Part shown: one piece after another, positions 35,851-44,400 of the stretch
How the letters are laid out: each line of letters starts with the position of its first letter
Position numbering within the stretch: the first letter of the stretch is position 1
DNA from: Serratia marcescens
Lineage (GTDB): Bacteria > Pseudomonadota > Gammaproteobacteria > Enterobacterales > Enterobacteriaceae
Length of the DNA stretch: 64,000 bases
Direction of reading: 5' to 3'
Assembly (NCBI GenBank): GCA_015548865.1
Contig: JADMXW010000003.1
Location: 186,001 to 250,000, forward strand
Program-made: the position numbers and the translations under genes
The notes under the pieces: model-generated
Told to the model about the DNA's origin: nothing
Seen by the model: only the letters and a program-made list of their open reading frames with translations
Databases searched by the model: none

Positions 35851-36590
35851 GGCATTGTGCCATCTGGCGGTGTTATTTGTGCGACACCACTCATGCCTGG
35901 CAATAATCCTGCGCTTGGCTGGGATAAACGACCGAACACTTTCACTGACTGGCTCACGGGTTCCACAGAAGATGATATGCGGCTTATTTCCGCCGGGTAG
36001 GATAGCCCGGTTTCATCCAGCGTAACCTGGAACGAGTTACCTTGCTTCAGCCACACCAGCCAGCGAGAGGGTACGATCATCTCCAGCTCAAAGGCACTGT
36101 CGTCATAGATTGCCAGCAGTTCTTTGCCTTCGGGTACGGATTCCCAACGCTTGACTTTGGTTTCTGTAACACGACCGGAGAAGGGGGCTTTGATCGCACA
36201 ACGCTGCAACATAGCGCGATTCACGCCGCTCTCCGCCTGTGCCATCGTGACGGTAGAACGCGCTTGATCCACCTCGGAAAGGCTGATGGCATTGAGCTTG
36301 TCGAGGCGGTCAGCGATCGCCAGTTTTTTACGTGCGGCGTTTTCCGCCGCAGTGGAGTAGTTCAATTTCTCACGCAGCACGGTGCAGTCGAAGGTCAACA
36401 GGGTATCCCCCTGTTTGAAGTGTTCGCCTTCTTTCACCGTAATATCTGTGATTTTTCCAGCGATTTCGCTCGACAGTACGCTATAGCGCTGTGCACTAAG
36501 CTGGACGCGAATATCCCCTTGTGCGGCCTGCCCCCACAGGGGCAGTGCCAGTGCGCTAGCCAGCAGCAGAGGTCGCATCATGCTGATCAT
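35847..36590 (-). CDS. Short periplasmic adaptor (RND/HlyD type)
   Basis: The 247-aa protein has a signal peptide (about 1-23, AQA) and then a minimal membrane-fusion fold: lipoyl halves at about 38-62 and 128-150 (CAIKAPFSGRVTETKV), a short helical hairpin and a beta-barrel domain. It should connect inner-membrane components to the TolC-like protein whose gene lies just upstream (TAATG overlap). A GGGAGG ribosome-binding site precedes the start. It is shorter than efflux adaptors (about 380 aa) because it lacks the membrane-proximal domain. Confidence 0.88.
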   Translation of the reverse strand: MISMMRPLLLASALALPLWGQAAQGDIRVQLSAQRYSVLSSEIAGKITDITVKEGEHFKQGDTLLTFDCTVLREKLNYSTAAENAARKKLAIADRLDKLNAISLSEVDQARSTVTMAQAESGVNRAMLQRCAIKAPFSGRVTETKVKRWESVPEGKELLAIYDDSAFELEMIVPSRWLVWLKQGNSFQVTLDETGLSYPAEISRISSSVEPVSQSVKVFGRLSQPSAGLLPGMSGVAQITPPDGTMP

Positions 36591-38353
36591 TACCGCGAAC
36601 CTCCCGCCTGAAGGGATTGCAGATTATCCCACATATCGGTGTTGACGACGCGATACGGTTTTGCTGCGGTCGATGCAGTTGTGGGCGCGGGTACCATCAG
36701 AGTAGTGGCGGTTGGCAAGGGGGCTGGGTGGGGCGTAACGACGGGTGCCGTGGGTGCAGCAGCCAGTGACAAACGTGGCACGGCGACACCACCTTTTTCC
36801 AGCGTACCCGTAGTGTGGGCGATGCTGTTGCTCAGTGCAGCCAGGCTTACATCGTTGACGTTATCCGGTAACACATCCAATCCAGCCGCCTGATATACCG
36901 CCCCCAGTGCGTTTTGTACGTCGGCAAAGCTGCGATCGCGTGCACGCGTGGTGAGAATAGTTTCCGTACTCACCCGCACCTGTTCCATCTGTGTTTCTGC
37001 CCGATGCTGTACGCTCAGTGCGGTCTGATTCAGAATACCACGCTGGATGCGCGCCAGTTCCTGGTAGCGGCCAAACATGCGCGCACTTTGTTGATACTCC
37101 TGCCAGGCCACATTCACCTGTGTCAGCACGGCCATGCGCAGTGCCTGACGACGTACTTCTGCCAGATTTTCATTGGCTTCACCGGCACGTTTCACCGACG
37201 ACCAGGACAACACGTTAAGCAGGTTGCCGCTGACCTGAACTCCGGCGCTGGCCCATTGTTGATTAACCAGATAGCTGTTGCTGTCACTGTTCACGCCAGC
37301 AAACAACGAGACACCCGGCAGCAAGCGCAACAGCGATTTACGGGTTTCCAGCACGCTGTTTCGTGCCAGATAGCCCTCTTCGCGCACTTCTGGGCGTTTT
37401 ACCATGGAAAAGTTTTCCAGATCGTCGAGTGAATAGGCGATCTTGGGTGCTACCAAACTGCTTTCATTGGGTACAACAACGTCAAACTTGCTGGACGGCG
37501 GCAGGTTCATCAGCGCAGCCAGACGTGATTTCGCCACCACCAGATCGCTGTCGACGATCTCAAGCTGGCGTACCATCTCCAGCATGTTTTTCTGGAAACG
37601 CAGCGCTTCTACGGGGGCCAGCAGGCGTTGTTGTTCAGTTTGGCGCGCATATTCCAGCGTCTGGCGCGCCTGCGCCAACGCAGTCGTGACTTCTGGCTGT
37701 AAACGCTGGGCAGTGGCGGCTTCCCAGTAGGCGGTACGTACCTGCCGGGTGATATCGGCCACCACACGGCGGCGCCGCTCTTCTGCCGCCAGTGACTTGT
37801 TGGCCTGCACCTTGGCGTTAAAGTAGCTGATGCCGAAATCCAATACGTTCCAGCTTAAGGACAAATCGGCGGTGCGCGTGGTTTGATCCTGGCTGGTGGA
37901 AGGTTCCAGAGACTCTCGCCCGCTGGAGATTGATTTACTGCTGGACGCCGCAACGCTGTCGCGCGTCTGCATCCCTGCGCGTGCGGTCAGTTTAGGCAGC
38001 AACATATCCAGATTCTGGACGCCGAGCAGGTTATCTTCCATTGCTTGTTCCAGCAGTGCCACACGTTGCTGTAGGTTGTATTTCAACGCACGTGCAATGG
38101 CTTCTTCCAGTGTAATGGTACCGCGTACCGGCTCCTGATTGGCGAACATCTGCGTTCTGTCGCTGAGCGCTTGCACCACTTGCTGCTCTGTGGTGATGGG
38201 GTCCGGTTTGACTGCGCATCCTGCGACACTCAGGCAGGCTAGGGCGACGGCAATGCGCAGTGTTTTCGTGCCTGAAAGCCGTTGCAGCATGGCAGTGGTG
38301 GACTGATTGTGGTGTTGCTGGTCATCCCAGAAAGTGGCTGTGTGCTGATTCAC
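36590..38353 (-). CDS. TolC-family outer-membrane lipoprotein
   Basis: The 587-aa outer-membrane channel has a lipobox (SVAGC, C46) after an unusually long n-region. It then has the TolC/OEP repeat structure of long helices and short strands (about 85-500), for example ALKYNLQQRVALLEQAMEDN and AWQEYQQSARMFGRYQELA. A proline/alanine/threonine-rich tail (about 530-587) follows, which is not typical. The start appears to be a GTG with AGAGGG upstream; an ATG 21 codons later has no ribosome-binding site. It should form the outer-membrane conduit for the giant protein and perhaps for the RTX protein as well. Confidence 0.9.
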   Translation of the reverse strand: MNQHTATFWDDQQHHNQSTTAMLQRLSGTKTLRIAVALACLSVAGCAVKPDPITTEQQVVQALSDRTQMFANQEPVRGTITLEEAIARALKYNLQQRVALLEQAMEDNLLGVQNLDMLLPKLTARAGMQTRDSVAASSSKSISSGRESLEPSTSQDQTTRTADLSLSWNVLDFGISYFNAKVQANKSLAAEERRRRVVADITRQVRTAYWEAATAQRLQPEVTTALAQARQTLEYARQTEQQRLLAPVEALRFQKNMLEMVRQLEIVDSDLVVAKSRLAALMNLPPSSKFDVVVPNESSLVAPKIAYSLDDLENFSMVKRPEVREEGYLARNSVLETRKSLLRLLPGVSLFAGVNSDSNSYLVNQQWASAGVQVSGNLLNVLSWSSVKRAGEANENLAEVRRQALRMAVLTQVNVAWQEYQQSARMFGRYQELARIQRGILNQTALSVQHRAETQMEQVRVSTETILTTRARDRSFADVQNALGAVYQAAGLDVLPDNVNDVSLAALSNSIAHTTGTLEKGGVAVPRLSLAAAPTAPVVTPHPAPLPTATTLMVPAPTTASTAAKPYRVVNTDMWDNLQSLQAGGSR

Positions 38354-38458
38354 CGGGTTATTCCCTCTTGTAATGGGTTTATTCTCTGTCGCTTACAGAT
38401 TGATTTTCTTGCAAGTGACTGAATTTAGGGTTAAATGACGCAATGTGTCCTGCACGTA

Positions 38459-41400
38459 TCAAGCGCGCAGACGGCTCAATTCACTCAGTGCTGCCAGCAG
38501 AGCATCTTGCTCGGCACGTGGTGCGCTAAGTTGTTCGTTAAACGCCGTTTTTCCCGTGGGCAATGCGGCTTCAATGCGACTGTCCTGCACGCTTTCCTCT
38601 GCCAATGACGGGAGCGGGGCGAAGGCTCCGCGATCCGTTGGCATGCCTACCGTTGTATCTTGTCCGGTTTGCAACGTGACAGGTATTGTTCGGCGCACGC
38701 CATCGGCAGCCTGTGCTGTCAATGCTAACTGGATCTGGTTTACCTGCACTGCGTCAGGATCGGTGATGCGTAGCTGACCACTGCGAGCATCGAACTGAAG
38801 CCAGACGGGCAGAGGACGTCCATTGGCTAACTGCAATGACAGCGATACGCCACTATCACGTGTGCTGAACAGGCGTGAAGGCAGCGTAAACACCAGGGCG
38901 CCAGTGCTGTCGCGCAGCAAAGCGCCTTGTAGACTGCTGTAGGCAGATTCCAGTGAGGTGGTTTGACCGGGCACGCGCTGGAACAAAGACGAGTCCGCAG
39001 CCGGGGCAGGTATGCTGTCTCGCTGGGCTGCATTGCCCCGAGCGGCAAAATTCACCGTTTCCAGCGGCGGCAGCAGCGTTTGCATCACCGGATCGAGTAC
39101 CCACGGTGCTGCTGCCCGTTCTGATGCTGCGTGAGGCAGTTGCACCGAGAAGTCCGTAGGCAGCACATGGGATGTTGCTATCGGCGAGTCTGCTCGAGAC
39201 AGCGCTGTCACGATCGCGCTCAACGGCTGTTCCTGTTCCCGTTCATCCAGTGCGTCAGGCATGTTTAACAGCGGGCTGGTCAGGATGACAGGGGCCGGTA
39301 CTGTGTTATCCGGCGTCTCCGGTTGCGGTTCGACAGTGGCTTGTGCCACGTTCACGATAACGGAGTGCGTGGCCTGCGCTTTGCCATCGCTGGCGACGAT
39401 GGTCACGGTAAACTCACCCGACGCCGTGGGTGTGCCCGAAATGGTGCGGGTTGCCGCATCAAAACTCAGTCCGTCCGGCAAGCCGCTGACGTTCAACGTC
39501 AGGCTGTCGTTGTCGGCATCGGTAAACAGGTTTTCCGGCAGGGTGTAGTGATACTCGCTGCCTGCTTGCAGTGCGCCCAGGTTTAGCCCGGCGGCGTCGT
39601 TGTACACGGGAGCGCTGTTATCCGGTTCAATATCGGGTGCTTGCGCTACCGTAACCTCGACGGCGTGGGTGGCCTGCGCTTTGCCATCGCTGGCGACGAT
39701 GGTCACGGTAAACTCACCCGACGCGGTGGGCGTACCCGAAATGGTGCGGGTTGCCGCATCAAAACTCAGTCCGTCTGGCAAGCCGCTGACGTTTAACGTC
39801 AGGCTGTCGTTGTCGGCATCGGTAAACAGATTTTCCGGCAGGGTGTAATGATACTCGCTGCCCGCTTGCAGTGCGCCCAGGTTCAACCCGGCGGCGTCGT
39901 TGTACTCGGGAGCGCTGTTTTCGGGAACATCGCTGCCTTTGAATGTGATGACGGTTTTTTCGTTGAATTCGGTCTTAAGATCCTGCCGCCAGTCTCCCTC
40001 CTCATAAACGGTCAGGCTCACCGTGCGGCTACCTGTAGCGTCTGCGTCGCTGTGGCTGTAGGTAATACCATCGATCAACTGTGCTGTGCTGGCACCGTCC
40101 CGCGTCACATATAGGGTAACGATGGCAACGCCATTGCTGACACTGACGCGGTATTCCATGTTGCTTTCACCAACAAAAACCTGGTAGTCAATGGTCTTAT
40201 CGAGCGAGATTTCTCCACCTTCTACGTGCAGAACATCACCTGCACTGGCTGGGGAGACGGAAATCTCTATCCGATGGATTTTTTGGCCAGCTTCAACGGT
40301 GTCAATGACCGTATTCTTGAACAGTGTGATCGCATCGCTGCCCGGTGTGTAGGTGGTGTTTACGGGCTCAGAGCTAACCACTGCCGGATCGTTAATTCCG
40401 ATGAGATTCACCACGGCAGTGAACTCCGCCGTATGGTCTTGTCCATCATTGAAGTTGATACGGAAAGTGGCCTCAGCGCCGGCAAGCGTCGGGTCGTTGC
40501 TGGTAGATTGGTAAGCAATGGCTCGCAGCACCTGCTGTGCTTCAGCTTGGGTGACACCCACCAAGAAGGTGATGGTCAGTTTACCATTGGTATCAATCGT
40601 GACATCGGCGATGGCCTTATCCCCTGACCAGATCTTGCCATCCTCTGCCAGGCTCAGGCCACTGTCAGAAGAAAGTCCAAATTGATCGCCAGCCTGTGCG
40701 CCGCCGGTGCGTTCAATCACTAGCGTGGCACCTTGATAGCTGCTTTGATCGTTGAGGGGGGCAGACAACGTACCGCCAGGAAGCAGTGCGACTGCATCGC
40801 CTCTTTCCGTAAAGGTTTCGCTGGTGGGAATGAGATCGAGAACAATGATCCCTTCTGGTGTACCGTAATTCAGGGTTCCCGTGAGGTATAACTGTTTTCC
40901 ATCGGCGCTGAATGAAGCGTAGCGTACCTCGTTTAACGTTGTGCCATTGTAGTTGGCAATATCGCCAAAGCCTTCCACCGCCTGAAGCTGTGTCAGGCTG
41001 CCGTCGGTAGCGCGCGCATAGAGAATGACGCCATAAGTGTTGTAATTGTCACTACGACCCAGTTCTCCGGTGATCACCACGGAGGTGCCATCGGGGGAGA
41101 CCAGCACTTGTTTGACGCTGGTGACACCTTCGCCAATCGTCAGGGTTGATGTTGCGGTGAGCGTGCCATCTTGATCTACCGTGAAGATATGCAGCGATTG
41201 GTTATTATCTACTACATACAGTGAGTTGCCGTCGGGTGAGACGCTCAGGGCGGAGGCGTAATAGCCGTCTTCACTGGTCGTCGAGCCCGCGATGGATTGC
41301 TTATAGGTGAGTGTACCGTCGTCACCCACACTGAACCGGCTCACCACTGTGTCGCCACCTGACGTGGCTACAAACAGTGTTTTGCCGTCCGGCGACAGGG

Positions 41401-44400
41401 TCAAGGCATTGGCTCCATCAAGCTGTAAGCCACTGTCTCCCGCATCAGTAAAGGAGCCACTTGACGTCAACGTATCGCCACTGCGGGTAAACACCAGCAG
41501 GCTGTCGCCACTCGTGATGTAGACCTTGTCGCCGTTAGCCAGCACATCGCGTACCATGCCGAGATCGCCACCAACAGTGCCGATTTCATGTAAATCGCTG
41601 GCATCAAACAGGGCAATATTATCGGCTCCCATCACATAAACACTGCTGCCATCGCTGGAGACGCGCACTTGTGCAGCACCCGTCAAGCCAGTGATGTCAG
41701 TGCTTTGGGTCATGTAGAGCTTGCCGTCGGTATCTCGCTCAACCAGATAAAGAACGTTAGACTCAACGTTCTGTCCGGTACCCGTTGTTTCGTCATAAAC
41801 CCAATCGCTGTGAGTGCGTACCAGGTAGATTTTATCGCCCACCACCGTGATGCCTTGAACGCCAGTAAAGAGAGAGTTGCCTTTCTCGTCTTTCACATCG
41901 AACAGGCTGTCATAATCGAGTGCGCCCGTTTCGGCCCCAAGATTTGGTGTCAGGCGCGTATCGCCTACAGTGACCGTGCTGTGGATGTCCAGCGTTGTGG
42001 TGTTATTGTCGGCATCAACCAGTTGTGTCAGCGTAACGGTGACGGCACCTTGCGTAGCATCGCTGCTGACTACCTGATAGTGGATATTGTCAATCAGGGT
42101 GTTTACGGCATCAGGGGTATTGCTGCTGCTATTCAGTGTGAGGGTGATGGTGGTTGTGCCATCGTTAACTGCTACGTGATACTGATGACCTTGCTCTGTC
42201 ACACCAGCCGCGCTGGTGGCGGTTAACGGGATCGTTTTCCCATCAATGACCAGTGCGTCATTGGCGCTGGAGCGGTTTACTGTGAAGGTTAATTCAGAGA
42301 GCGCAGAGCCCGCGTTGCCGAGCCGCGTATCCACGTTATCGAACAGATCCACCGCGCTGGGCAGTCCGTTGGGCGTAATGGTGGCAGTGGTTTGTTTACC
42401 TTCTGCCGTCAACGTGGGTTCAACGGGCGAGTCTGTTAACAGCAGTGCTACGGCGGTTTCGGCAGATTTGCCGCCGCTATCGCGCACGGTGATACTCAGG
42501 TCAACCCGTGCGGGTGATTCTGCGTTGGTGTTAAGGTAAGTGACCTGCTGCAATACCTGATTGGCGGTGGCGTTGTCCACATTAGCGCTAAAGGTGATGG
42601 TCAGTACGCCATCCTGAGTAGCGAACGTGGCAATGGTCGCCTTGCCTTGCATGACTTTGCCGTTTTCCAGACGCAACCCGGAACCATTTTTAAAACCGAA
42701 TTGATCGTCTGCCGAGGCACCGTTGGCACGATTAACGGTCAGCGTAGTGCCTTTATAATCCGTTATTTGATCTGCATCGACATCAGAGAAGTGTAATCCC
42801 TCTGCGAAGGTGGTCGAGCCATTGGTGGTGTAAACCGCATTCGGTAATGCCGAAAGTATCGCTAATCCGGTGTCGCCGGAACTGCGCCCACTGTAGAGAT
42901 TGAGCCCATCAGCACTGACCGCAATGTGATTGGTGCGCGATCCGGTACTGAGGGCGCTGACATACGTCAGCGCACCGGTAACGGCATCGCGGCTGAATAC
43001 CAACACTGACCCACCGTTCATACCGGCATAGAGTGCGGTACCATCCTGTGAGATAACCAACTCACGCACGGAAAGCGCGTTACTGGGGGTGTAGCCCTTA
43101 TTATAGAGATCCACCGTGCCGACATAGGTCAAACTGCCGTCGCTGGCGTTGCGACTGAAAATGGAGAGGGTGGCTTGTTGCCCTGAGCCGACATAAGCAA
43201 AATTGCCGTCGGGGGAGAGGGTAATATCTTGCAGATTGGCTAAATAGCGATTATCGCTTGGGCGCTCAGCACTGTTTGGATCGGCGCTAATACTGGCATC
43301 ATTGATCGCGCCGACGTAAGTCAGTTTTCCAGTTTGCGTATCGCGAGAAAGCACCGTGATCATGCTGTTACTGCTGTTGGCAACGTAAACAGATTTACCG
43401 TCACCAGAGATGACAATTCCGCTTGGGGCATTCATGCCGAGCGTTGCTGAGCCACCTTGATATGCATCTAAATACGTGAGGGCGCCGGTATTTGGATCGC
43501 GAGAGAATTGTGCCAACACCGATTTACCGGTGCTGCCATCAACTGTCGTCAAGCCGTTGATGGTATAGAGTGACTTTCCGTCGGCTGAAATCACGATTTC
43601 GGTAATCTGTGCATCCAGCCCTGTGACACCCCCTACGCCTTGGGTTGCCACGATGCCTGCGTAGGTGTATTGGCCGGTTGTTGCATCGTAGGTGAAGCGC
43701 ACCAGTGAGTAGGTGGTGGCATCGCCGCTGTGCCCAGCGACGTACAGATCGCTGCCATACATCGCCATGGTGGTAATGCTGTTCAGGCCGTTAGCCTCAA
43801 TCGTCACCGTCTCAGGGTTGTCACTCTCGCCCTGAATAAAGGTTTGCACCAAGGTTAATTCGCCTGTCGTGCTGTTACGGCTGTAGATACGCAAGGTGCT
43901 GTTTCCACCCGCATTGGCCCCATCACTGCCGCTGACCAGCAGCGTTTTGCCATCAGCAGACATTGCGATCGCCGTGACGTATTCGCTGTATCCGCTCAGG
44001 GTACCGTTGTTGTAATAGAGCGTGGCATCAGGATTAATGACACTGTTTTGCCAGCCAGGTGCATTATTAATGGCCAACGCGATGGTGGCACTGATAGCAA
44101 TGTCGCCGGTGTCGTTTCCTTCACCCTCAGTGCCACCGTTATCGCGCAGGCTGGTCAATGTGATGGTACGTGTGCCAGTGGTAGCCTGTTCGGTATCGTT
44201 CACGTAGGCGATGCCGTTGACCAACGTTTGTGCCGCAGCGGCGGTCACGCCTGCTTCATGACTAATGACCAGTGTTCCTGTGCCGTAGCTGCGGGTGTAC
44301 GTATAATGGTAGTCACCGGCCTGACCGCTGCTGTCGCTCGCCAGATTGATGCGGGTGCCTGCGATGACAACAAATTCGTTCGCGGCGTTATCTACGCCGT

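Noticed and set aside
39361-39920. Direct repeats that might suggest a CRISPR array
   Set aside because: Only two long copies inside a coding frame, encoding Ig-like domains; no short repeats with unique spacers and no cas genes.
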